A stretch of 17,758 nucleotides of DNA from an uncultured Flavobacteriia bacterium (GCA_903928365.1 CAIYQV010000311.1:1-17758), one strand, 5' to 3'. Positions 7,930 to 15,586 are shown, counted from the stretch's first letter. The notes: a model not told the origin generated them from the sequence alone. Made by a program: numbers and translations.

Positions 7930-8565
7930 TTATTCCGCCGACCCATTTTCAAATACCGTTCCATTTTTAATTAAATGTATACATTCATTTAATACAGGCA
8001 ATAAAGAAGGATACATCAGTGGTTGAAAACGATCGATTTCTGAGAGTTTCACCCAACGCACCTCTGTGATATCTTCCTCCGTTTGTGGGATAAGTTGATC
8101 CACACCTTCATAAGTCATCGCATACCAATATGTCCGTTTGATCACCTTTTTCCCCTTCATTTCATAGGTATGCAGGGTATTTGTCAAAGAGCAAACAATT
8201 TGATGGCCATGAATTCCGCACTCCTCTTCAATCTCGCGTAAAGCCGCTTCCTCCGTATTTTCTCCTTTTTCTATCTTACCTTTTGGTAAATCCCACATCC
8301 CAAGACGGTGAATCAGAAGAATCGCATTTTGATTTACCACTACCCCTCCTGCAGCTTCGATGTACTTATAGGATTGAAAAGTTTGTCCCAATAGTTTCTC
8401 CGGATCATCGCATTCAATAAGAATTCCCTCCTTGGGGACAAGGTGTATTTCACTGATTAATTTCTCTAGATCCCTGAAATCATTCGTTCGAAGCATGCTC
8501 AAATCTTCTTTATTCGCATGCGTTGTGAAGATCACCGGTTTGTTTTCAATAAATACTTTATACAT
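7930..8565 (-). CDS. NUDIX hydrolase with an N-terminal extension
   Basis: The 211-aa protein has an exact Nudix box, Gx5Ex7REUxEExGU, at residues 96-118 (G96, E102, R110-E111, E114-E115, G117), which binds the divalent metals needed to cleave nucleoside diphosphates linked to another group. WDLPKGK precedes it. Residues 1-70 form an extra N-terminal region (begins MYKVFIENKP) typical of a Bacteroidota subfamily. The substrate cannot be told from sequence; a house-cleaning phosphohydrolase is likely. The ATG is only 6 bases from the divergent pyrE start, so its own promoter must lie inside the pyrE coding region. I did not find a TAnnTTTG box there. Confidence 0.9.
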   Translation of the reverse strand: MYKVFIENKPVIFTTHANKEDLSMLRTNDFRDLEKLISEIHLVPKEGILIECDDPEKLLGQTFQSYKYIEAAGGVVVNQNAILLIHRLGMWDLPKGKIEKGENTEEAALREIEEECGIHGHQIVCSLTNTLHTYEMKGKKVIKRTYWYAMTYEGVDQLIPQTEEDITEVRWVKLSEIDRFQPLMYPSLLPVLNECIHLIKNGTVFENGSAE

Positions 8566-8568
8566 TTG
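8539..8568 (+). promoter_or_regulatory. Promoter of pyrE, overlapping the NUDIX start codon
   Basis: TTTG (8539-8542), an 18-base spacer and TACATTTG (8561-8568) match the Bacteroidota -33/-7 consensus with standard spacing. The -7 box covers the start codon of the divergent NUDIX gene (8563-8565). The pyrE ATG begins 4 bases after the box, so the A of the start codon is the expected transcription start. Confidence 0.7.
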
Positions 8569-8571
8569 CGT

Positions 8572-9219
8572 ATGATTCTGAATACCGACAAAGCCTTAAA
8601 AGTAGCTGAATTTTTGTTACAGGTCAAAGCTGTCAAATTGCAACCAAACCATCCATTCAAATGGGCTTCAGGTTGGAACTCACCGATTTATTGTGACAAT
8701 CGCGTTACTTTATCCTTTCCAAGTATTCGTACGTTCATTCGTCAAACTTACACGGAAGCCATCGAGGAGATCTTCGGTAAGCCAGACGTCATTGCGGGTG
8801 TAGCAACCGGCGGCATCGCACAGGGAGCATTGGTCGCGCAGGAAATGGGAGTACCTTTTATATATGTCCGTAGTTCGGCTAAAGAACATGGCATGGGTAA
8901 TCAGATCGAAGGCTATTTCGAAGCGGGACAAAAGGTTGTAGTTATAGAAGACCTCATTTCAACCGGCGGTAGTTCTATCAAAGCAATCGAAGCGTTAAAG
9001 GCTGGCGGATTGGACGTAAAAGGACTTGTAGCTATCTTCTCTTATGGGTTTCAGGTGGCGGATGAGAATTTTAAAAAGATTGGCTGTCCATATGCAACAC
9101 TAACCAACTATGACCTTTTGGTAGAACAAGCATTGAAGCAGGATTACATTTCCAAAAAAGACATGACCTCATTGCGTGAATGGAAAGAAAGTCCTCAAAC
9201 CTGGAAACAAACGGTCTGA
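8572..9219 (+). CDS. pyrE: Orotate phosphoribosyltransferase
   Basis: PyrE joins orotate and PRPP to give orotidine 5'-phosphate, the fifth step of de novo UMP synthesis, in the cytosol. The 215-aa protein has the type I PRTase PRPP-binding motif VVVIEDLISTGGS at 122-134, the catalytic flexible-loop motif KEHG at 104-107, and the substrate-side motif FKWASGWNSPIY near 29-40. An in-frame ATG 18 codons upstream lies inside the NUDIX gene. The ATG at 8572 gives MILNTDKALKVAEFLL, fits the family N-terminus and follows the promoter, so it is preferred. The stop codon overlaps the next start (TGATG), indicating coupled translation of the SRPBCC-like protein. Confidence 0.96.
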   Translation: MILNTDKALKVAEFLLQVKAVKLQPNHPFKWASGWNSPIYCDNRVTLSFPSIRTFIRQTYTEAIEEIFGKPDVIAGVATGGIAQGALVAQEMGVPFIYVRSSAKEHGMGNQIEGYFEAGQKVVVIEDLISTGGSSIKAIEALKAGGLDVKGLVAIFSYGFQVADENFKKIGCPYATLTNYDLLVEQALKQDYISKKDMTSLREWKESPQTWKQTV

Positions 9220-9617
9220 TGCAACTTATAAGCGATAAAGTTACCGTAAATGCTACAAAAGAAACTGTAGTTCATTTCCTGAAAGATTCTTCTAATCTAG
9301 TCCATCTATTGCCAACTGAGCAGGTGTCGGATTTTAAAGCCACAAAAGAAGAATGTTCTTTCAAAGTGCAGGGAGGAATCACGATCTCTTTGATTCAGGA
9401 TGGTGAGGAAGAAGGCAAGATCTTTATGCGTTCAGGTGAAAAGTCGCCGTTTCCATTCCGATTGACACTTCATGCTGTGGATTTGGGTGAGACGACCGAA
9501 GGATACATTGAGTTTAATGGAGAAGTCAATGTATTTCTTAAAATGATGGTAGAAAAACCCCTATCAGCGCTGTTCAACATCATGTCAGCTAAGCTCAAGG
9601 ATCATTTCGCGGCATAA
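9219..9617 (+). CDS. SRPBCC-superfamily (START/Bet v1-like) small protein
   Basis: The 132-aa soluble protein begins MQLISDKVTVNATKETVVHFLKD, a beta strand then helix start typical of SRPBCC lipid- or ligand-binding folds. Strand-rich middle and a long C-terminal helix (about 105-130) complete the fold. Genes like this directly after pyrE are familiar in Bacteroidota, but the function is unknown. An ATG 13 codons upstream would overlap pyrE by 40 bases; the ATG at 9219 overlaps the pyrE stop as TGATG and is preferred. The 3' end overlaps the convergent birA gene by 23 bases, leaving no room for a terminator between them. Confidence 0.75.
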   Translation: MQLISDKVTVNATKETVVHFLKDSSNLVHLLPTEQVSDFKATKEECSFKVQGGITISLIQDGEEEGKIFMRSGEKSPFPFRLTLHAVDLGETTEGYIEFNGEVNVFLKMMVEKPLSALFNIMSAKLKDHFAA

Positions 9618-10359
9618 ACTGTATTTCTTTCAGGTCATACTGCCTGATTTCATCATTTTCTCTGGCAATTATCAATAGCCCCTGTTCGGTTGTACCAATT
9701 ACAGTACCCGTGAATGGACCTGTTTCATCTGAAAATAATGAAGGCATATCTCGAAGATACAGCTGTTTTTGGTATGCATTATCCAACTCACTGAAATTCC
9801 TGTGATCGAGGGCTTTCCAACGTTCATTTAAACAAAAAAACAAACTCATCGCTAACTCCATTACTGGAATAAACATTCCTAACTCACTTTGAAGACTGGT
9901 TGCTGCTAATCCGGGGAATTCAGTTTGATTCACATTTAATCCGATCCCAAGCAATACCGTAGAAACAGATGTAGACGAAACCTGATTTTCGATCAGCATC
10001 CCCGAAAGTTTTTTGTCATTCACATAAATGTCATTCGGCCATTTGATGCTTCCTTTCAAATGGTATTTTGCTAAAAGATCGATCAGGCCCAACGAGGCAA
10101 ACTGTGTAAGTCTGAATTGTTCTGAAACAGACAGATTGGCAGGCTTCAGCACGATGGTCAAAAGTAGGTTCTCTCCTGCCCCTGAAGTCCATGAAGACCC
10201 TCGCTGCCCCCTACCGGCTGTCTGTTCATCTGCCATAATTACCGAACCATGTGAGAGTTCACCTGACGAAAGCAGCTTGGCAGCATAATTGTTGGTAGAA
10301 TCAACGCTGTCTAAACGAATTATTCGATGTCCGATTGGAACCTGATCTGATGAAGACAT
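9595..10359 (-). CDS. birA: Biotin--[acetyl-CoA-carboxylase] ligase, HTH-less (class I)
   Basis: The enzyme makes biotinyl-5'-AMP and transfers biotin to the carrier protein of acetyl-CoA carboxylase and other biotin enzymes. The 254-aa protein shows DSVDSTN (17-23), the biotinyl-AMP loop GRGQRG (49-54), KWPND (106-110) with catalytic Lys106, GIGLNVN (138-144), and a small C-terminal SH3-like domain. There is no N-terminal helix-turn-helix, so it should not be a DNA-binding repressor like E. coli BirA. The frame could start at a TTG 7 codons earlier; the ATG at 10357-10359 is preferred. It overlaps the SRPBCC-like gene tail to tail and diverges from rsfS. Confidence 0.93.
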   Translation of the reverse strand: MSSSDQVPIGHRIIRLDSVDSTNNYAAKLLSSGELSHGSVIMADEQTAGRGQRGSSWTSGAGENLLLTIVLKPANLSVSEQFRLTQFASLGLIDLLAKYHLKGSIKWPNDIYVNDKKLSGMLIENQVSSTSVSTVLLGIGLNVNQTEFPGLAATSLQSELGMFIPVMELAMSLFFCLNERWKALDHRNFSELDNAYQKQLYLRDMPSLFSDETGPFTGTVIGTTEQGLLIIARENDEIRQYDLKEIQFMPRNDP

Positions 10360-10377
10360 AAGCACATGAACGACAGC

Positions 10378-10385
10378 CAAAGTTA
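10378..10385 (-). promoter_or_regulatory. Candidate -7 box of birA
   Basis: Read on the minus strand this is TAACTTTG, an exact TAnnTTTG match, ending 18 bases before the birA ATG. No TTG is seen at the usual -33 distance, so support rests on the -7 box and position. Confidence 0.5.
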
Positions 10386-10396
10386 AAATTAAAAGT

Positions 10397-10404
10397 TAGT
10401 TTTG
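10397..10404 (+). promoter_or_regulatory. Candidate -7 box of the rsfS-ftsH-cdsA-psd operon
   Basis: TAGTTTTG is an exact TAnnTTTG match ending 19 bases before the rsfS ATG. It lies 11 bases from the oppositely oriented birA box, so the two promoters are back to back. No clear -33 TTG is present. Confidence 0.5.
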
Positions 10405-10423
10405 CACTGTATAATAACCATTG

Positions 10424-10801
10424 ATGCCAAAGAGAAAAACAGATACTGATTCCCGCCGTCTTTGCGACGCCATTGTGGAGGGAATGCAAGAGAACAAAGC
10501 CAAGGACATTGTTGTTTTAGATTTAAGAAAGATCTCCAATTCGGTATGTGATTTTTTCGTAATCTGCAGTGGAGAATCCTCTACTCAGGTGGACGGGATC
10601 AGCACATCAGTCACGCGTCACACGAGAAAAGAATTGAGTGAAAAACCATGGCATATCGAAGGAAAAACCAACAGCGAATGGATTCTTTTAGATTATATTA
10701 ACGTAGTCGCTCATATATTTTACAAAGATGCGCGTTCATTCTATGAACTGGAAGACCTTTGGTCCGATGCAGAACGAACTGATGTTCCAAATTTGAATTA
10801 A
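10424..10801 (+). CDS. rsfS: Ribosomal silencing factor RsfS (Iojap family)
   Basis: RsfS binds ribosomal protein uL14 on the 50S subunit and blocks subunit joining, lowering translation under nutrient limitation. The 125-aa protein has the conserved CDFFVICSG (about 42-50), a basic middle region, and WILLDYINVVAHIF followed by YELEDLWSDAE in the C-terminal half, as is usual for the family. The ATG at 10424 follows a TTG that would add one residue and is rejected. It is first in the run with ftsH (7-base gap), cdsA and psd, an order common in Bacteroidota. Confidence 0.94.
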   Translation: MPKRKTDTDSRRLCDAIVEGMQENKAKDIVVLDLRKISNSVCDFFVICSGESSTQVDGISTSVTRHTRKELSEKPWHIEGKTNSEWILLDYINVVAHIFYKDARSFYELEDLWSDAERTDVPNLN

Positions 10802-10808
10802 TACATAC

Positions 10809-12944
10809 ATGTCAGAAGAACAAAACAAGAAAAAAAATCCGTTTTCCATTTACTGGATCTACGCAGCCATTGCCATAGCTATTATTGGTTTTCAGGTTTT
10901 CATGAGCTCAGGAAACCGAATCACCGTAACCTACATAAGTACATTCGACGACTTGGCAGTGAACGGATTTGTCCGAAATGCGAAAATGGTGAATAAAGGT
11001 CGTATTGACTTTAAAGTCACGGATGAAGGAAAGAAATACATTCTATCCTCTAAAGACAAGCAATTCCAGCCGATCAAATCCTATTTGTCCAAAGGGACGA
11101 ACATGAAATCCAATGATCCGACATTTGAACTAAAGATCATTGATGCAGCCAATTTTGAAACACACGTCAGACAGGACATTAATAACGAGATTAAAGAAGA
11201 AAACAAGGAACGTGCAAAAGAGAAAGAAGCACTTGTTCCAATTGTAGAACTCATTGATACGGAGGAAGTAAATTACTTTGAAAGTATCTTCAGCTTCTTG
11301 TTCCCAATCATTATTCTGGTGGTTATCTGGATGTTCGTCATGCGCCGAATGACTGGTGGCGGAGGCGGAGGCGGAGGTCAAATCTTCAATATCGGCAAAT
11401 CCAAGGCACAGGTATACGAGAAAGGAAAATCAACCAATATTACGTTTAAAGATGTAGCAGGGCTTGAAGGAGCAAAAGAAGAGATCGTAGAGATCGTTGA
11501 ATTCCTGAAAAATCCGAAAAAATACACTGAACTGGGAGCAAAAATCCCAAAAGGGGCCTTACTTGTTGGACCTCCGGGAACAGGTAAGACGTTGCTTGCC
11601 AAGGCTGTTGCAGGGGAAGCTAAAGTGCCATTTTTCTCACTTTCAGGTTCTGATTTCGTTGAAATGTTCGTGGGTGTAGGTGCCTCAAGGGTGCGTGATT
11701 TATTCAAACAAGCCAAAGAAAAAGCTCCTTCCATCATCTTTATTGATGAGATCGATGCGATTGGTCGTGCTCGAGGCAAGAACAATAGTTTCGGATCCAA
11801 TGATGAGCGTGAGAACACACTGAATCAGCTCTTAACAGAAATGGATGGATTCGGAACGAATTCAGGTGTGATCATTCTTGCAGCAACGAACAGAGCAGAT
11901 GTTTTAGACAGCGCGTTGATGCGTGCCGGACGTTTTGACCGACAGATTTACGTGGATATGCCAGATTTGAATGAGCGTAAGGAAATATTCCAAGTACACT
12001 TAAAACCCATCAAACTGGAGCCTGGAATCGACATTGATTTCCTTTCGAAGCAAACACCAGGATTCTCTGGGGCCGACATCGCGAATCTATGTAACGAAGC
12101 AGCTCTAATTGCAGCTCGTAAAGACAAGAAATTTGTTCAGAAACAGGATTTTCTGGATGCCGTTGATCGAATCATCGGAGGTTTAGAGAAGAAAAATAAG
12201 ATCATTACAAAAGAGGAGAAAAAGGCAATTGCTTATCACGAAGCGGGACATGCCACGATCTCTTGGTTGCTAGAGTATGCGCATCCGTTAGTAAAAGTAA
12301 CCATTGTTCCTCGTGGACAATCCTTAGGGGCTGCCTGGTATTTACCGGAAGAAAGAAGTATCACTACGACAGACCAGATACTCGATCAGATGTGTTCTGC
12401 ATTGGGTGGTCGAGCCGCTGAACAGTTGATTTTCGGAAAGATCAGTACTGGAGCCTTGAGCGATCTTGAGAAAGTGACCAAACAAGCCTATGCGATGGTA
12501 TCGATTTACGGTTTGAATGATCGATTAGGTAACATCTCTTTCTATGATTCACAGGGCCGTGATACGTTCACTAAGCCTTATTCTGAAGATACCGCAAGAG
12601 TCATCGATGAGGAGGTAAGTAAGCTTGTGGAAAGTCAATACCAGCGTGCATTAAAAACACTGGAAGAAAATAAGGATAAATTGACACTGCTTGCTGAGAA
12701 ACTGTTAACTCATGAAGTTATTTTCAAAGAGGATCTGATCGAAATATTTGGGAAACGTCAATGGGATGTCGAGGAAGAACCAAAATCAGAAACAGAGGAT
12801 TCAACTGAAACAACTGAGACTGCAGACGCTCTTCTTGAGACTACAAATGTAGCTGAAGAATCGGCCGAACCTGAAGAAAATGCTTCCGAACCTAGCTCTG
12901 AAGATTCTGAAGAAAGTGGTATTGAGCCAAACTCAGAAAGCTAG
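10809..12944 (+). CDS. ftsH: ATP-dependent zinc metalloprotease FtsH
   Basis: Membrane-bound AAA+ protease (711 aa) that forms hexamers and degrades misfolded membrane and some cytosolic proteins. Two membrane segments lie at about 13-32 and 162-178, with an extracytoplasmic region between. A Gly8 linker (183-190) leads to the AAA domain: Walker A GPPGTGKT (254-261), pore motif FVG (287-289), Walker B IIFIDEID (309-316), and arginine fingers in the [11 protein letters not shown] motif (369-379). The protease site is HEAGH (477-481), with D552 as the likely third zinc ligand. Residues from about 655 to the end are an acidic Glu/Ser/Thr-rich tail of unknown role, longer than in E. coli FtsH. 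The second gene of the operon. Confidence 0.97.
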   Translation: MSEEQNKKKNPFSIYWIYAAIAIAIIGFQVFMSSGNRITVTYISTFDDLAVNGFVRNAKMVNKGRIDFKVTDEGKKYILSSKDKQFQPIKSYLSKGTNMKSNDPTFELKIIDAANFETHVRQDINNEIKEENKERAKEKEALVPIVELIDTEEVNYFESIFSFLFPIIILVVIWMFVMRRMTGGGGGGGGQIFNIGKSKAQVYEKGKSTNITFKDVAGLEGAKEEIVEIVEFLKNPKKYTELGAKIPKGALLVGPPGTGKTLLAKAVAGEAKVPFFSLSGSDFVEMFVGVGASRVRDLFKQAKEKAPSIIFIDEIDAIGRARGKNNSFGSNDERENTLNQLLTEMDGFGTNSGVIILAATNRADVLDSALMRAGRFDRQIYVDMPDLNERKEIFQVHLKPIKLEPGIDIDFLSKQTPGFSGADIANLCNEAALIAARKDKKFVQKQDFLDAVDRIIGGLEKKNKIITKEEKKAIAYHEAGHATISWLLEYAHPLVKVTIVPRGQSLGAAWYLPEERSITTTDQILDQMCSALGGRAAEQLIFGKISTGALSDLEKVTKQAYAMVSIYGLNDRLGNISFYDSQGRDTFTKPYSEDTARVIDEEVSKLVESQYQRALKTLEENKDKLTLLAEKLLTHEVIFKEDLIEIFGKRQWDVEEEPKSETEDSTETTETADALLETTNVAEESAEPEENASEPSSEDSEESGIEPNSES

Positions 12945-12995
12945 GCAAGCGTTGCGAATGTATCATTTGTCAGAGTAAAAATGTAAATTCGTACG

Positions 12996-13829
12996 ATGAA
13001 CAATCTGCTTCAGCGCACGATCACAGGAACCTTATTTGCCTTTGTGGTACTTGGTTCTATACTTTGGGATGCTTATGCACAGGCAATCGTTTTCTCCGTT
13101 TTTATGGTGCTTGGCTTACTTGAGTTCTACAATTTATTCAATAAACACAAGGTTGTAAGAGTAAGCACAGAGATCGGAATCTTTATCGGCATCTTTATCT
13201 TTGCTTTACTGGTTGGATTCAGTCTGGAATGGTTACCAATTATCAGTATTCTTTTTATTTTCCCATTATTCTTCACCTTAATTCTGGAGGAATTATGGCG
13301 CAAAAGCGAACATCCGCTCGTCAACATCTCCGTATTGGTTTTTGGGATCATTTACATCGTTTTACCATTTTGGCTGACGATCGATCTAAACCTCAGGGAG
13401 GACAAGGAAAACCACTACATGCCACTTGTTGTTGGTATGTATCTGCTGATTTGGTCAAACGACACCTTCGCCTATCTGACCGGGAGAAAATTTGGAAAGA
13501 CCAAACTTTTTGAACGTATTTCTCCCAAAAAGACCTGGGAAGGAACGGTTGGAGGTATTCTCGTCACCCTTATTATTGGCTATATATTCGGCGCATTCGT
13601 TAATCGAGGAGACGAGTTGTTTTGGGTGATCTCCGCCGCAATAATAGCACCATGCGCTATCTTTGGTGACTTGTTGGAATCATTATTCAAAAGAAGTCTG
13701 AACATTAAGGATTCAGGAACAATTCTTCCCGGACACGGTGGCATTCTCGATCGGTTCGACGCAGCTTTATTTGCCATTCCCTTCTTTTACTGCTGGGCAA
13801 TGATCTATGAATATTCAAGTTTATTTTAA
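12996..13829 (+). CDS. cdsA: Phosphatidate cytidylyltransferase
   Basis: The integral membrane enzyme turns phosphatidic acid and CTP into CDP-diacylglycerol, the precursor of phosphatidylethanolamine and other phospholipids. The 277-aa protein has several membrane segments and the full family signature at about 229-255: S229, KR (232-233), KDSG (238-241), PGHGG (245-249) and DRFD (252-255). The cytosolic motifs SNDTFAYLTGRKFGK (154-168) and SPKKTWEG (176-183) are also present. It follows ftsH after 51 bases; a poor box (TAAATTCG, 12984-12991, one mismatch) is the only promoter hint there. The stop is 3 bases before the psd start, linking two steps of one pathway. Confidence 0.95.
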   Translation: MNNLLQRTITGTLFAFVVLGSILWDAYAQAIVFSVFMVLGLLEFYNLFNKHKVVRVSTEIGIFIGIFIFALLVGFSLEWLPIISILFIFPLFFTLILEELWRKSEHPLVNISVLVFGIIYIVLPFWLTIDLNLREDKENHYMPLVVGMYLLIWSNDTFAYLTGRKFGKTKLFERISPKKTWEGTVGGILVTLIIGYIFGAFVNRGDELFWVISAAIIAPCAIFGDLLESLFKRSLNIKDSGTILPGHGGILDRFDAALFAIPFFYCWAMIYEYSSLF

Positions 13830-13832
13830 TTT

Positions 13833-14498
13833 ATGAAACTACACAGAGAAGGCTATTTGATCATGACCGGAGGATTACTTCTTCTCTCCGGAATCCAATT
13901 TCTCAATTATTTCCTGTTCAAATACACAGGATGGCTTTGGTTGTTTGCACTCCTGTCCTTAGGCGTTTTAACAATGGCCTATCTGATCATTCAGTTCTTT
14001 CGTGTCCCAAACAGAACGTGCGTCTATGGCGAGAACGACATTATGTGTCCAGCTGACGGAAAGGTGGTAGTCATAGAAGAAGTAGAAGAGACTGAATACT
14101 TTCATGACCGAAGAATTCAAGTGTCTATTTTTATGTCACCATTGAATGTGCATGCGAATTACAACCCGATCTCTGGTTTGGTCAAATATGTAAAATATCA
14201 TCAAGGTCTCTTCCTGGTGGCCTGGCACCCAAAGAGCAGCACGGACAATGAAAGAAGTACGATGGTGATTGAACATTCCTCAGGAAAAGAGGTGTTATTT
14301 CGCCAGATCGCAGGTGCTGTGGCTCGAAGAATCTGTTACTATGTAAATATCAATCAATCAGTTAAGACAGGAGACGAATTCGGATTCATCAAGTTTGGAT
14401 CGCGCATTGATCTTTTCTTACCGTTAGATTCTAAAATAAATGTTAAAATAGGAGATGTCGTGAAAGCTAAACTTACAAAAATTGGCGAATTAGGATAA
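13833..14498 (+). CDS. psd: Phosphatidylserine decarboxylase (short, archaeal/Bacteroidota-type)
   Basis: Pyruvoyl enzyme that makes phosphatidylethanolamine from phosphatidylserine at the inner membrane. The 221-aa length fits the short PSD-A family. Hydrophobic segments at about 9-28 and 33-54 are followed by CPADGKVV (72-79), FMSPLNVHANYNP (100-112, with the catalytic-loop His107), and FGS at 188-190. Family knowledge predicts self-cleavage between Gly189 and Ser190, with Ser190 becoming the pyruvoyl group. The motif here is FGSR rather than the LGST of E. coli-type enzymes, which is normal for this short class. It is paired with cdsA in one operon; phosphatidylserine synthase is not in the window. 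Confidence 0.94.
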   Translation: MKLHREGYLIMTGGLLLLSGIQFLNYFLFKYTGWLWLFALLSLGVLTMAYLIIQFFRVPNRTCVYGENDIMCPADGKVVVIEEVEETEYFHDRRIQVSIFMSPLNVHANYNPISGLVKYVKYHQGLFLVAWHPKSSTDNERSTMVIEHSSGKEVLFRQIAGAVARRICYYVNINQSVKTGDEFGFIKFGSRIDLFLPLDSKINVKIGDVVKAKLTKIGELG

Positions 14499-14512
14499 TC
14501 TTCTTAACTTTC
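14482..14512 (+). promoter_or_regulatory. Weak candidate promoter of the small Lys/Cys-rich gene
   Basis: TTG (14482-14484), a 20-base spacer and TAACTTTC (14505-14512; one mismatch to TAnnTTTG) lie 20 bases before the ATG at 14533. The gap to psd is only 34 bases, so readthrough from the operon is an equally good explanation. Confidence 0.35.
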
Positions 14513-14532
14513 GATCGTAAAATCTTAATCTC

Positions 14533-14748
14533 ATGAAAAAAGTAATCCTTGCTTTAGCTCTAACAGCATTTGTCGGATCAGTAGCTACTACTGCGTACGC
14601 ATCTGTAAACGGTAATCCTACAGAAGTAAAAAAAGACGACAAAAAGAAAAAGAAGAAAAAAGCATGCTGCTCTGCAGACAAAGCTACTTCCGGATCTTCT
14701 TGCACGAAGCCTGCAGAAGGGAAGGCTTGTTGCACTAAAAAGCAGTAA
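14533..14748 (+). CDS. Small exported Lys/Cys-rich protein, function unknown
   Basis: The 71-aa protein begins with a signal peptide (MKKVILALALTAFVG, cleavage likely after AYA at 21-23). The mature part is about 48 residues, strongly basic, with nearly unbroken lysines at 33-43 (two Asp inside), then Cys45-Cys46, Cys57 and Cys66-Cys67. Two CC pairs flank a small Ser/Thr-rich stretch, suggesting metal binding or disulphides after export. I recall similar short proteins in other Bacteroidota but no assigned function. Start and length are supported by the signal peptide, the downstream terminator and the A-rich lysine codons (mostly AAA). The same DNA read backwards is open, but its Phe runs mark it as a shadow. 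Confidence 0.8.
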   Translation: MKKVILALALTAFVGSVATTAYASVNGNPTEVKKDDKKKKKKKACCSADKATSGSSCTKPAEGKACCTKKQ

Positions 14749-14775
14749 TGCCACAAGATGTTAAAGTTTAATGAG

Positions 14776-14806
14776 AAAGACCGGTCAACAGATCGGTCTT
14801 TTTTAT
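14776..14806. terminator. Terminator shared by the small exported gene and the T9SS cargo gene
   Basis: The stem AAAGACCG / CGGTCTTT (14776-14783 with 14794-14801), extendable by a T-A pair and a G-T pair, is followed by TTTTATT on the plus strand. The stop codon of the convergent gene (14803-14805) lies in the T tract, so the hairpin is also just downstream of that gene, with a poorer T tract on its strand. Confidence 0.85.
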
Positions 14807-15441
14807 TGACGGTAAAATCGAAGAATCTTCTTTGATGGCCAATCATTTAATTCGAGAAAATACGCACCACTTTTCAAGAATTCCACATTAATTACTCCTT
14901 GAGTTTTTCCAATCATCTCAACTTGTCCGACAGAATTTACTATTCTGAAAGCTGTTTCAGGAATTTCTCCAAGTTGAATGAAGTGATTTGAAGGATTTGG
15001 ATAGACTGTATTCGGCAGAACATCGCCTAAAGAATTATTTAATCCAACAATACCATAACTCAAAAAACAGGTGTCTTCAATACCACCATCCACTCCATAG
15101 ATAAAAATTGCTGTCAATGGATAACACGTTATGGATCCTTCTCCTGTTAAAGTAACCGGATAATCCTGAATCGTCTCCCCAAACTGACCAAACCAGAACA
15201 ATCCACCTGTAGCTACTGTATCGCCATTGCAATCCAAAACAGCAGTAACATGCGGGTAATTAACTATTTCCAAAGGTCCGGATGAACTCTGAATACTAAT
15301 CTGATAATCGTTTGTATTAAGCGAATCGGGATAAACTTGGGTAATTGAGAATTCAGCGCAACTATTCGTTTGGGTATATCCCATAGGGACGATAAAATAG
15401 GCCGAGACAAATAAAAATAGTCTGGAAATACAATTCATCAT
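14803..15441 (-). CDS. Secreted protein with T9SS type A sorting domain
   Basis: The 212-aa protein has a signal peptide (hydrophobic 7-19, cleavage near residue 24) for Sec export. The middle (about 25-140) is beta-rich with paired cysteines (C28, C70, C106, C124 by approximate count) and no family I recognise. The end, about 146-212, is a type A Por secretion sorting domain: VYPNPSNHFIQL, then RIVNSVGQV, then SGAYFLEL and a basic tail ending RFYRQ. It should cross the outer membrane through T9SS and be processed at the cell surface. Two ATGs are adjacent; the first is used, but the second would cost only one residue. Confidence 0.87.
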   Translation of the reverse strand: MMNCISRLFLFVSAYFIVPMGYTQTNSCAEFSITQVYPDSLNTNDYQISIQSSSGPLEIVNYPHVTAVLDCNGDTVATGGLFWFGQFGETIQDYPVTLTGEGSITCYPLTAIFIYGVDGGIEDTCFLSYGIVGLNNSLGDVLPNTVYPNPSNHFIQLGEIPETAFRIVNSVGQVEMIGKTQGVINVEFLKSGAYFLELNDWPSKKILRFYRQ

Positions 15442-15445
15442 TTGC

Positions 15446-15475
15446 CGAAATTAAACGATTACAGTTTTACATCAA
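15446..15475 (-). promoter_or_regulatory. Candidate promoter of the type A cargo gene
   Basis: On the minus strand TTG (15473-15475), a 19-base spacer and TAATTTCG (15446-15453) match the Bacteroidota promoter with one mismatch. The ATG at 15441 begins 5 bases beyond the box, again predicting almost no leader. Confidence 0.5.
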
Positions 15476-15559
15476 AATTATTTTTCGGATCAATCGATTT
15501 ATGCGTGAATAGTCATCATCAAAGCTAAGTATCAACAATTACTTCAGAATAAAAACGAA

Positions 15560-15580
15560 ATTGAAATCTAAATTTTCAAT
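15560..15580 (-). terminator. Weak hairpin after the type B cargo gene
   Basis: A 7-bp AT-rich inverted repeat (ATTGAAA / TTTCAAT, 7-base loop) lies 7 bases beyond the stop of the 573-aa gene and, on the minus strand, leads into TTCGTTTTTATT. The stem is weak, so termination here is only plausible. Confidence 0.35.
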
Positions 15581-15586
15581 AATTAC

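Noticed and set aside
8518..8571. Upstream ATG start for pyrE
   Set aside because: It overlaps the divergent NUDIX gene, precedes most of the promoter's -7 box, and adds residues not expected at the PyrE N-terminus.
11356..11379. GGN-rich tract in ftsH as a phase-variable repeat
   Set aside because: It encodes the Gly linker common in FtsH, uses mixed GGT/GGC/GGA codons, and changes in a 3-base unit would not shift the frame.
11378..11818. 146-codon minus-strand frame inside ftsH
   Set aside because: It lies wholly within the strongly conserved FtsH AAA domain and shows no protein-like features of its own.
13127..13513. Open frames on both strands inside cdsA
   Set aside because: They are shadows of the hydrophobic cdsA coding sequence; the complete CdsA signature supports the annotated frame only.
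14490..14846. Open frame on the minus strand opposite the small Lys/Cys-rich gene
   Set aside because: It has runs of Phe that are the reverse of the lysine codons, overlaps psd, the terminator and the next gene, and has no start or family signal.
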